Positions 1 to 12,800 of a stretch of 64,000 nucleotides of DNA are shown piece by piece. The notes beneath the pieces are model-generated. The model was not told the origin of the DNA, did no database searches, and saw only the letters and a list, made by a program, of their open reading frames with translations. The DNA is from Leuctra nigra. Its lineage: Eukaryota; Arthropoda; Insecta; Plecoptera; Leuctridae. The translations under genes and the position numbers were made by a program. The first letter of the stretch is position 1, and each line of letters opens with the position of its first letter. The DNA lies in assembly GCA_934045905.1 (NCBI GenBank), contig OW203761.1, forward strand, positions 32,600,964 through 32,664,963. The letters are read 5' to 3'.

Positions 1-545
1 TCAAAGAAGAATATACCTACTAACTGTTAGTTTTACAAGCAATTGACCTTAGGATAGAGAATTGTAATATTTTTCCAACAGTAATTAATTCTAAAGAAGA
101 TTGAATAGGCTTCTTGAATCTAGCATTAATCCAAAATGAAGAAGTTTTATGTTGAAACATATCCAATAATAACTGTCCACAGAAATATTGAAAGATCAAC
201 AAAATTACTCAAGGTAATAAATTAAAAACTCAGCAAGACGAAGTAAATGAAAACTTTGGAAGGTATGGAAATTGCAACACAATTATGAAAAAAATCTGTA
301 ATCAACAAAGCACACATTAGGTAGGTAGATACTAAAGTCAAACAAAATGTCAAATATTAAGCAGAAGAGAAGAGAATATGGAGTGTGATGTCCCATCTAG
401 AAAACATCAAGGAATTATTAGGAATAAAGCGATGTCTCCAGGGATCATTCGAGCAGGAGTCAAAACACCGCAACGCAACACAGGAGAAAGCCTCTACCAA
501 CCAGGTACCAACCAACCACCCTGTTAATTCCTCGGTGATCCTTAC

Positions 546-807
546 CAACAACATGTCGGCAACAATGGCCCAATTCATGTTCAAAGCGACTGAGCCAAAG
601 AAAAATACGACCATAACGGTAGCGTAATTATAGTCGGCCAACCACAAGCCGACGGCAATGAGTGGTGCGCTTATGAACAATCCGGCACTGCAAACAAGAG
701 GATCAGTTCTCGGGAATCGTTCTCGCAGAGTTTGCGCAATGAAGGAACCAACCGGGACACCCACAATTCCAGCCATCATCGTGATGACGCCAAATGCCAG
801 CGTTACT
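546..807 (-). CDS. spin: spinster alternative exon 6b
   Basis: Second 262-nt exon, with a CAG acceptor and GTAAGG donor, and the same entry and exit phases as the exon at 866-1127. It encodes [13 protein letters not shown] through [10 protein letters not shown]. It lies only 58 bp downstream of its partner in the transcript. If both were included, the reading frame after the first copy would shift and meet a TGA after about 34 codons, so co-inclusion would give a truncated product. Both copies are intact, with conserved catalytic-domain glycines and the NWxIVADMLL end, which argues against one being a decayed duplicate. Confidence 0.88.
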
Positions 808-3800
808 CTGAAACAAACCCAGACGGGCAACGACCCGGATTAGAACAGACACACTAACGACTCACCAGAAGCATGTCGGCCACAATAGACCAGTTGAGGT
901 TGAGGGCGACCTCGCCAAGGAAGACCATCAGGAAGCAGCCGGCTGTGCTCTTGTCGGCAAGGATCAAAGCAAAGTAGATGAATGGAGCGCTCAGCAGGAG
1001 ACCGGTGGCGCAGAGCAATGGATCAGCCTGTGGGTGTCGCCGACGCAGGCGTTGTGCCAGGAATGAACCGAGAGGCACGCCGACCAAGCCGGCTATCATG
1101 GCGATTATACCGAACTTGAAGGACACGCTGTTCAAAAACATATCATCAGAAGCATATTCTTGCAGGGAGGATTTTGCAAGAATTATTGCAAGAGTATTCA
1201 GAATTATCCTTTGAATTGCATGAAATGGGATTTAATTTTTAATCTCCTATAAGTAACAGGTGTCTCCTCAATTCCCTCAAGTGCAGTTGCAGTACATACA
1301 GTGTTCCTAAAATTCTAACGAAATAATACTATAGATAAAGAATTATCCACAGCTCAACATCTTCATTTAATTTTTTTTAATATATTCAGTATTCACAGAT
1401 TCCATGACAGCTAATATAAATAAAAAAAACATGATGAAAATATCATGATAAAAAAAAATTTACAATATTGGGTATAGTCAAGGAAACTAGATGGTTCATA
1501 CTCTATCTCCCTCTGCTCCATATAAAAACATGTTTATGTTATGGGTCAGAGAGAGGCAGAGTATGAACCATCTAGTTTCCCTGACTGTACACTACATACT
1601 ACATAGGTATTATAATGTTAATTGCTTGCAAGTGAGAAGTGGTGACAAACAAACAGACCTATTATCACTGCATGAGGTAGTACATACTACAGTACTGGAC
1701 CCTTATTTAATATCCATTTAAGCTTTGACTTCAGTGGTGGACTAGCATTGTTCTCCTAGTCCGAGGCTATTTCCGCAATGTTATTGATATTATAGCTATG
1801 ACCTGGACTTCAAATGACTGTACTAGTGGTTTGTGATAAGGGTCCTGATGTTTAAATGTACATATCAATTTATCTACTCAAATCTTCTTTACAATCATGA
1901 GATGTTTCATATTTCATGATGAAGCAATGCAATTTTCATCACATAATGTCAGAGGATGACAGCTTGAAAAAGTATACTATGAAGTTTTGCCCAGCAATTC
2001 CACTCTTAGTCAGAAGAGTGAATCTAGGTAATACAAGAAAGATTGTACTAGGTAAATATAACGATTTGAGCTACCAAGTAGGACTAGCAACTGTACTTAC
2101 TCATCAAGCGAGGCGTCTCCCTTGCCGGCCTGCAAGATGAGTCCGGTGTGGATGAACTTAGGACCCCACCAAGCAAGAGCACCGGCAACGAACGCCACGC
2201 ATGTGAAGCCAAAAGTACTGAGCATAAAGCTGGCACTGAAACACAAACAAATTTACAATTACAGCAAGATTTAAAATTTGTTAAAATATTTACCTCCTAT
2301 ATTAATATATCCAGTGATATTGTTCTCAATGATACCATGTCACATCGTATTAAAAGATTTTATAAGACAGCAAGCTTGTATTTCACACACTACATGTTTT
2401 CACTGAATCTTGAAAAGATACTTGCTGACCTTCATAATATGACAAATAATTGAGTAATCTTTTCAAGGATTTGTATATTGGCAGCTGGCATAAATTCTGC
2501 TTTAGGTACTGTGCTTTTTTGGAAATACATACTTCTTGCCGAGTGATTTGAGATCTTTGCCCCAAGATGTTGCCACAAGATGCTCGCTGCCTTCGCTCTC
2601 GCCACGCGCTGGGTCTTCCAACACTAAGAGGATGAGCAGCACAGCAACGGCTCCGAGGATTGGAGTGACGCGAAGTCCCCAGTGCCAGGAACCCATAAGT
2701 ACTGCCGTCTGTGAGCCGACGATGTAACCCAGCCCGCTAAAACATGAGAAACACAAGTCAGTAATTGCAAGTCAGCAACAACAATAATTGCTCTTGTACC
2801 AAGCTATAACCAGACAATGAAAGTAAAAAAAATAATTAGTCAATAAAAATCTATAATGCAAAATCATCAGTCACATACACTATTGTTAAGAAGTTGTTTA
2901 AAAAAACATGTGCTTATTACATTCCATTTCCTGCATCATATAAATTCATGAGATAAATTTACTAAATTTAGTACCAAGGTATAGTTTCTACTAGACTAGA
3001 GAGTAAATATTTATAGGTAACTTCTCTATCAATTAGATTTCCCATACGTAGTCATAGTTTAAGTTAAACATGTGGGACCTAGAACTATTTCAGTAAATGC
3101 TGAGAAAAATTCAACAATGGGGCTAACTAGGTTTAATACTGGACCCCTACATAATATCATGTTTTTTCACGCTAACACCACTCTAAGACGGTCCACGGTA
3201 GCCACGGCTTAGTCCGAATTTAATGTACATTTTAGAGAAGACACATCTGTATTATTTTATCTTGTACTTGGCCGCAGACTAGCCTTTTGGCTAAGCGGCA
3301 TATTGTTGTAGTGTGTGTTATTATTTCTATGTATGTATTCTTTATTACCAATAAAAAAATAAAAAAAAAATAAAGAGAGACCGAGACCGTGACTGGTGCA
3401 GGGTGCTACAACGGTCTTACCGGCAGGCTAGATCTATAGCGTGCTTTGGCGGACCACGCTAAGACGTTTTTATATCAAATCGGAGCTAAGGAATTGTCTT
3501 ATCTCGGTCCGTGAACGGACAGTTCCACGGTAAGACTTCTTAGTGCAAAAGATTTTATTAGGTAAAAGTCCCGAGTTTTGATATGTTCACTTTTAAATTC
3601 CTCTAGCCCCCATAGGTGTCTGGGAATGGGTTGTTTTGTTGTGATGACAATTAACAAGTCTTTACACATTTCTCGTAAAATTTGCAAAATATCCTGAACT
3701 TTGACAATGGTATAAATTGAATGGTGTGGCAAGTAGTTGAACGGTAGTATCTTGTTGGGGCTCTGTCGAACAATACCTGAATGCCCGTTGTTCACTCGTA

Positions 3801-6800
3801 AATGGATTCTTCAAAGGAGCTCCTTGCTCGCATGTTCAACTGTCTTACATAAATGTTATGATAGTGTGTACTCACCTTCCTACAGGTATTGCAAAGTAGA
3901 AGAGCGCTAGCATCTTTGATCGCAGATCTTTGACGAACAAGTCGCTGATGATTGTTGGCGCGATCGTTGAGTAGCTGGCCTCGCCGATACCAACTAACGC
4001 TCGGAATGCCAGGAAGCCCCCGTAGCTCTGAACCGGAATGTAACTTATTAATATAAATTTCACATGTATTGTTTATAGGGAATAATCAAAATCAAGAGGG
4101 TAAATAAAAAATATCAAAATAAATCTTTGTAGAGGTACTAATTTTCAAATTATTATCTATTATTATAGATACCTACTTCACCAAAGGAGAGACAAACTAA
4201 AATAAACTAAAATAAATTAAACTTAGTATTTTTTAAGTGTATAAGTATAACTGCCCATGAATCATGATTTTATAAGAAAAAAACTGTATAACAGAGGCTG
4301 CCCCACAAAACAAAGCAGATAACAATAATTGTACCTTTAAATTATGAAACCATTCGTAAGTGTAACCTATGAACTTTGCTGCTTAATTGTATGTACTTTC
4401 AGAACTTTCTAGCGTGATGCAAACGATGCCCTCTGCCCTCTGCAGATGACGCAGGTCAAGGAAAACAAGTGCAAGGGCATGATGGTAACTGCTCACCGGC
4501 ATGAATGACCCAAGAAGGGTAGTGAGACTCCAGAGGAACACGCCGAACGCCATGATGTACTTGCGACTATAGCGATCTCCCAAGTAGCCGAACACAGGAG
4601 CGAACAGCATGTAGCTGAGTACGAATGCAGTCTGGAGCAAACCTGCCAGCGCATCGTTGATACCAAACTCAACTTGAATATCGGGCAGGATTCCTGTCGG
4701 CAAAAAATAAAGTAATGAAAGTCAACACAAATGTTCAGTAAACACTGTATAAAGCTTGACAACATTTCGACTCTTTATTAATTCCTAGGTCAGGACAGGA
4801 TATACAGCAAATATTTCCAATACACAATTCTATAAAAAATTAGAACTTTTGGGGTCACTAGCAGTCGGTAAGAGCACTGTCCCATTGAGCGATACAATTT
4901 TCTGTGTGACTGTCTCTCTGATGGGATATTCATTTGATCAGTCTGATTGCATTTTAATAGGTAGGTAATGGGTTTGTTTTATTTTGCTTAAATGGCTTGT
5001 TAAATAGTCTCCGGTTCTGCAAAACATATCTCCATCTGATAGTTTTCAGCCAAAATAGGTATGTATTTTTAAATTACCAAAAAGGTTTTATTTATGGAAA
5101 TTACAAATACAAGTTAATGTAGCTTCGCTGAACCAATAGGCTGATTGATATAATTCGATAAATAGGTAGTGATTGAATTTATTTCCAATATCATATACTA
5201 GGTATGTCTCCTGAATGATGTGCTTCGAGGAGTTGCATGTGACTGCAAATACAGTGAACTCGATCGCAATTGTTAACATGACATCCAATGATATTTCCAT
5301 TCCAATGCACCTCTTCTTATTTTATATCAAATCTAATCTAAAAGTGTAAGTAAATAAGTGATGATAACACAAACAGTTTGCCAAAGTAATACAACATCAG
5401 ACCACCCAGTAAAATATGCACATTGCACAGGATTTATTTGCTCTTTTAGCCTCTTTAAGTACACAAAGCTGAGGAGCCAATGACACATCCAACAACTCAA
5501 GAGATATATGATTATGTGTATTAATCACTTGTTATCAATGGTATGACAAATAGGAATAGGATGTATGAGTAAAATAAAAAATAAATAATCTAAATACAAA
5601 AAAAATTGAGCAATTTCAATTTCCAACCAATGAAATACCATTTTGAATGAAAATCTTAAATCCGATTGGTCTATGATGATTCAAATTGTCAAATTCGAAT
5701 TGTACACAGTGTGATAAATTAGTTGGCAAATTTAAGAAAATTACTAGGAAAACGCTCTGAGTAACGCGTTGATGAGCGAGCACGGATACACGCAACACCT
5801 CGAACCGAAATTATGTCAATCGAAAATGTCATTAAAAGCCAATAATTCTTGAATTTCGTCACAGACTTGTATAAATATCTCCAAAATTTCCAAAAATATT
5901 GGTCCCAATAACCTTGCTAAGTTTTAAGTTGTTCGATTAAACCTTTGATTGAACGGTTCCTTGTTAAGTTTCAAAAATCACATGATATCCTTCAAACAAT
6001 ATACCTGGGACCACTCATATGATATGATATTACTGTGTACACAATATCAGATCAATCTGTTAAACGGTCATTATTAGTTTCATTTCGTTTGAAACTTTCT
6101 GCTCTAACTACCCTGCCTTGAACTGAAGATTCGAAGTCGCCGTGAATTTGACAGCCAACACACAAAATGTCGCTAGAATTACAAAAACTTTTGAAAATAA
6201 CGACAGATAAGACTGAAAATTGGCAAAAATACCTTAAATGTTGCTACCAATTACCATGCGAAGTTTTTAGTTGGTCGGTCAATCGGCAATACCCGCTGCA
6301 CGAGAGCGGGTATTGCGTCGATTGTTTGAGTATCTCCTTGCAGCAGTCTGGTCGGGGGTCTCTTTGCTCCTTGATGCTTTATTATTAACGACATTTTGTT
6401 TCAACCTTTTAGATTTAGCTTCGTCAGTTTCTTGATCTTCAATTTCACGCAGACGCTTTTTCGCCTTTATGGCTTTCATTCTAGCAGAAGTCTTTCCATT
6501 TTTCGGCATGTTTAAATAGGGATAAGATAGGTAATGAAAAAGTAAGAAGTAGAGTACCTACCTAATTAAAGTACAATAATATTTGTGTGATCAATGTTTG
6601 AAATGCACGAAATGTGTGCTCAAAGACGTAATGTATTCAATGTCGTAATGTTACGAAATGAATCTTGAACAAAACTTCGCAAATATGAAAATAAAGTAAA
6701 CACCTTTCAACTAATAAGCGAAAGGAATCAAAGTTCCACACAAAAAACGGATCAGGTAAAATAGTAACTACCTAGTTTAGAAACGGAATGAATCCAACGT

Positions 6801-9800
6801 TCCACAATTAAAATAAGACAACGTAATGTTTTGAACTGAATGAATCAAAACTTTCAAAAAAAAATAGCAACCTTCAAGGAAATGTCAGGCTAGACAGAAG
6901 CTCAGAAACGGAATAAATCCAACGTTTCCAAGAAGAAAATAATTTGAAATAATCAATCCCCTGGACAAAAACTGTAGATACCTAATATCTATGCTTTAAA
7001 AGCGATTCAATTTTACTAATACCTTCACAAAGTACACCAAATTGCCAAAATTATCAACGAAAAGAAGCAAAATGCAGGAGAGATTTGGAATGACGTGTGA
7101 ACGCTAGAAGAGAACAAACGCCACTCAATGATATTATTGAAATGTGAGCTTATGTTTCTAATCCCTCCTGGATGCAAAATCAGCCAAGTAGAAACACGGG
7201 AGGCACGGCCATCAGAACTACGAATTGAAGAAAAGACAATCAAGGTCCTTAAAAACTCGAAATGATTTGTTGGAACTATGATCCAAATTGAATTATTCAA
7301 ATTTGATCAACTCAATAAACATAAAAATATCTGCTTTTCACTAAAAAAGTGTACATACCATCAAAACACTCTTGTACCTAAAGCAAATCAGATTCAGTTG
7401 CATTGGAAAGACATTCATTTTCAATGTTTCATTTCTGACAACTATTAAAAATGTCAATAAGTGCATACTTTCTTGACAGATTTGGCTGAAAATTTGTAAA
7501 ATAAGTGACTTTGTTGGTCTTACTGACCATGCTAAATATGAGTTTGATCACATTTCTCGAAGACCATTTTCATTTTTTAGGCTATCAGGAGATACTTATT
7601 TTAACAATGAACCAATGGATGGATTTCAAAAAAAAATTGGGTCTGCAAACAGAGAAGGTTGTCTTTACATGTGTGCAAAATTTCAGGTCGATCGGTGAAA
7701 CGGTGCGACTTCTATTGCTTCCTTTAGCATACAAAAAAAAAAAAAAAAAAAAACAGAGGTCCGTGCTAAAAGAGCCAAATGGAGTCGCTCGCTTCGCTCG
7801 CTCAATAATGCAATCCAATATTTCCGGAATATTTGAAGAGAAGTTGTCAGACGTATAAACCACACTGGTATGACTGCACCTTGAATTGTAGACCACTCTA
7901 GGGACGACTATGGACTACAACCTGAATAACGTGGTCTAACATAAAATGCACTACACAAGGTTTAATATGGGGTTGTAAACGGAGTCAAAGGATGAATATA
8001 AATTAAGTTGAAATATTACCGACCGACACCATAATGCCTTCCTTCACATACAGACCTATGTTTAGCATCGTCTAGAACCCAAAGTGTTTATATATTGAAT
8101 AAGTATACGTGATAGGGAAGAAGATGAAGGGCTGAAGGCGGTATAAGAACATTTAAAATCATCCTCGCTTTCCAAACAGATCTGCTGTTAAGACTTACAA
8201 ATAAGTGCATTGTAAACAATTTAATCTATGCGGGTGTTCAGGGGGAGAAAACTTGCAGCATGCACACAGGAAGGATGAACGCAATAAAACGCCCACAGTT
8301 TTAGTAAGATGAATTATCTTTGAACCCAGTACCATAATTAAATCGTGTACAATATATTTTCCTGGTGCATTAGTCGTGGCAGACTTGTATAAAACGATCA
8401 GCAGGGGATGGTTTTTGAAAACCAGTTGCACTGAACAGAATCACGAATGAATCATCCATCACCCCAGAGGGCAGGTAACAATAAGTGCACCCCTCTGCTA
8501 GATCAAACCTGAAGGGTGTCTGATCATGCAACGTGGACGGAGATTATAAAATAAAAAGTGGTTTAGAGAATGTAGAGATGTAGAGAGCAGAGAATCTCAT
8601 TATAACCGATCCGATAAGTTGAAACAAATTACATCCATCACTCCATACACACGAAGGATCTTCAAAAGTATGGAGGTGAGGATAAGAGATGAAGGAATAT
8701 CAAATCAATCCGCGTAGGCGACAACTGCGTAATCTCTACGGTATCAAGCCAGTATGTCACAGCACGGAGTCAGAAATGCAATTACGTATTGTCGCTTATC
8801 TATGAAATCACCACTTGAAGATAAAATTAGCTATCTAGAATTCTCATTACGAAACTCATTGATTAATCATATATTATGGGAAAGTTGTTGACATATTATA
8901 TTCCGAGAATTACCTGTCCAACCTGCATCCATTCTTCATATGGAATTTATTTATGTTCCTGTTTAATGTAGAAATGTAATAACTAATTTTACCAAAAAGA
9001 AGATTAGAAAATTAAAACATTGTATCTGTTGCATAATATTTCTAAGAAACATCACCGAGAGTAATTTGATACTACAATATCCATCTTTTGATGGCCCATT
9101 AGAATTAATATTCTCTCCAGAGCGCATTGCTATTCATGCAGTGCAGCTACAACTGTGAGATTAGATCAACCCTAAGACGGGGCGTATCAAACGATCAAAA
9201 TGCTCTAAGACACTTGAAGGTTCTAATTGAACATCTGAGAAGCGGTCCTGAAGGTCAATAATGGGTCACGTCCTGCTTAACTCAAGATTGACTTGAAATG
9301 TTCATCCATTCATCAAACTGCAGTCCGAGAGTTGATGAAATAATGACAGAGAACAGCACTTGAAGAGGTGATCAAGATGCATGATGATGAAGATTGCTAA
9401 CAGCGTCATCATCATGTAACAGGTGGTCAATTGACTTGAACCATAGATAGATGGCGTACTAAAAGCTTTAAAAGTAAAACTTTCTCAAGAGTTATTTGGT
9501 TCTCCACAGAGTGTCAATTTTGACAAGGATCAATCTTTTGAAACAAGACTGAGATCAGGTCTTGAGCAAAACTACTTTCTAACAGCCTACATACCTATAA
9601 TATTATGTTATAGCCGAAATTCGTGAATTATATTGTTGCGTTTTCTGTTTTTTAAATCGATTAATTTGTATTGATCTTTGAGTCTTGATTCAAAACGATC
9701 ACTTTCGCTGCGAATCATATTTCCCTAATGACAGCAAGTGAAGGAGCTCTTGATGAGAAATCGCGGAAATCGTTCACAGTCGGCATACAGATTTTCGTGT

Positions 9801-12800
9801 TTTGCACCATAATATGGCAAGAAAACAAATAATGGTTAAAGCGAACTAATGTTCAAGATATTGCACTTTATATGTACAACCTACCTACAGTTTTCTAACA
9901 TTGCTTATTGTCATTCGCAACATTTCATTCTAGTACGAGCTCGTGGATGTTTTATACCCAGTTATAAATTCCTTGTGAAATGCACATTTTTAATGTTAAA
10001 TTGTGTGGCTATGGTGTGGAATTTTATGATTTTAGAGATTCGTATTTAACTGCAAACTTGTGGAAATGTAACGACGACCGTAGTAATATCACTAGTCCTA
10101 TCGGAAAGTAATTCAGGTCGCCTTAGAATGCAATACTTTCTTTCCGTGACAGAGCAAGTTGCCTCAAGTTCGAGTCTCTTTCCCTCGCATTCCATCAATA
10201 TGCAGAGTCTCTTCTCTTCAAGAACTATTCGCGAAGACTCATTTTGAAGAAGCGAAACAGTTCATTTGTAAATAGTTCGGAGTAATTTTCGACATCGAGC
10301 TACGCAGTACGTACTATTTGTTCCCAGGAACTCTCCACATATTACATACACGCAAGTTGGTACTTGATTACCTCAGACCACAAGAGGTACCAAACCGGTC
10401 GCCACAAAAAACATCATCAGCTATTCCATGTGCAAGACAAGATTCGGTTTCACTGGATGCTGTTGGAGGCTGGAAGGACATATCTCAGATGCACTGCTCT
10501 TCGTTTTAACCATTAGAAGAATATAAATTATTGTATTTTTTCTAAGAACACAGTCAATGTCACAGCATGGTACAAAACTTATTACTGCTCTTAGTACTAT
10601 CGTACTAATTAAAACGCTATTACAATAGATTTCACACATCCCAAATTAGTTATTCAGAAGTTTTCCAAGAGCTATGCAGCAAATGCGCGGATGTTCCTCC
10701 AATATGACCACTAATCATTTCGTTCACCTCAATCAAATGTATGGAAGATCGGCGACTCAATGGATGAAAAGAGAATAATTGTGTATTGTATAAAATTACA
10801 AAACCAGGCAAAAAGTACTTGAAACCGAGTGAAACTAGTACCTAGTCAGTGAGAATGGTTTGTTAGTGTGTTAGTGAGTAGGTACATCTCAAGGCACTAA
10901 TGCGCTTGTCTCACCGTAGTATTAATTAATTACATCATATTTAACCTACATAACATTCAGCAAGGTGAAAGTTGCAGCATTACACAGCGGAAATAGGTAC
11001 TATCACATGCTATCACTGATCAACATTGAAATACGAAGGATTTAGTCAATCAAGGTAAAGCAGAGGTTAAACAAGGAAAAATAATAGTATTTGCAAAGTG
11101 TCAATAGCATCATCAGATGAGTGAGTGATCCTGGATTGACGTTTAAAAGGAAAACAATACAAAAACGTGGGTATTATAATATGACGTCGGCCTTTTCCAC
11201 GTGTGGTTGTGAGGATTGATTAATGAATAATACATGAATGGATTAACACGGCATGATGTACGGGATGAATCACTTCCTCATTAGATTCAAGTCGGAAGCT
11301 ATCAATTGCATCAAGTATGTGGCCACCAATTGCACTTCCAGGACCAGAAGGAAAGGAGATACTTCATCGTCAGCGCCATGGTTCAATGACAGCATGCACG
11401 TGCACCGCTAGAGAGCTCGCTGAGCACGGCGTATCACTTGCAAACCTAAACATACTGCTCCAGTATCAGCATTATTTCATAGAATAAAGAATGTGTACTT
11501 CTTTCTTTATTATTCTATGATTAACTATATGAATGAGTGCAAAGAGAGACATTGGTATACCTAGTATCCCTGTCTCACAAACTCAATAGACAGACACTCG
11601 CGTATCCCGTTTGTCTTTGGCATCCCAATGGTGTAATCAAAACAATATCACTTACGGTCGGTGTCAGGCAAAGATGAACCCACTTTAGCATTGACAGGTA
11701 TAGGGCGGCCCATGCTAGAGCGGGTTCACATTTGCCCCTCCTCGATCGTAGTGGGTATCAACTAAATCAACAAACATGCAGCTGTAAACTCATGATTATT
11801 GCATAATCAAGCTCTTGGTCGTTGCAATCTTGTGTCTCTGTTTTTTTGGTGTGTTTGTTTTGTCGGTTCCAGTCCACATCACAATGATCAGATAACGATT
11901 AATTATTATCACCATCGTGTCATCCGTATTGGCCAATGCAGTTCAACTTCAAAGCAGCGTGCAGTTTAATAATAATTATGATTACTAATGAGGCGCCAGA
12001 AAGGAAAACACAGCACTGAGTTTGAAACACAGTGGCTTCCGCTTACCCTGCTGAAATCAAATCTTACAAGATAGAACCAAATGATGGGAAGGTTCCCCAA
12101 CACGACCGCCACGCCATCCTTCCCAACGCCTATCATCATCTCTCAGTCAAAAGCATTCATCCGTCGCTATTAGGATAAAACCAAATTATAAAATAGTATA
12201 ATTTTTATAATTTTCAAGAAACACATCAAGAGATGGGTAGGTAATGCCACCTTCAGGAGTAATACCGAGTAATACCCAAGATCTATAAAATAAAATAGGT
12301 AGGTACTTTACAATGAGTTTTGTATTATTAGAACCTCTTTGGTAAAGAGAACAGAGCAAGTGCGATGCGAACGGCGATACTCAGTGATTTCCTGGACGTT
12401 TACGGTCGCCGAGATTGTATTATGTAACAGATAGACTAATATAAACACTACACTAATCTATAAAACTCATCAATATGAAGTTTATACTGTCAACATTTGT
12501 ATACTAATCAATCAAGAACCAATATTATGATAACAATATCAATATTCATCAGTGTGTCACTGGTATGATGCAACATGACATATATTTTTTTTAAATGTCC
12601 TTTATTTAATACAAAACGCTTCAGGTTGTAAAACCCATAACAATAACATTGCGAGGAGCATCGGAAAATATAATTTTGATGTTTGGGCGGTGGAATGTTG
12701 TTGTAAGTACACAGAGACTCGGAGGTAAATTTAGCACCGAGCCAAGAGGTTCGGCATTGTCCTCCAAAATGATCGAAACCCTGAATAACGCGTGATAGTA

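Noticed and set aside
1041..1127. Exon 6a or 6b of spinster as a pseudo-exon
   Set aside because: Both copies keep open frame, splice sites, phase and conserved residues, so decay is not supported.
3270..3299. U2 snRNA-like GCCTTTTGGCTAAG
   Set aside because: Short match only; explained by a small hairpin in a retroposon 3' end, with no Sm site or further U2 sequence.
6167..6385. [23 protein letters not shown] with a good start context, antisense in spinster intron 1
   Set aside because: The first 40 codons look protein-like (faintly PEX11-like), but no donor or partner exon was found and the rest overlaps a hairpin and a mobile-type ORF. Left unannotated.
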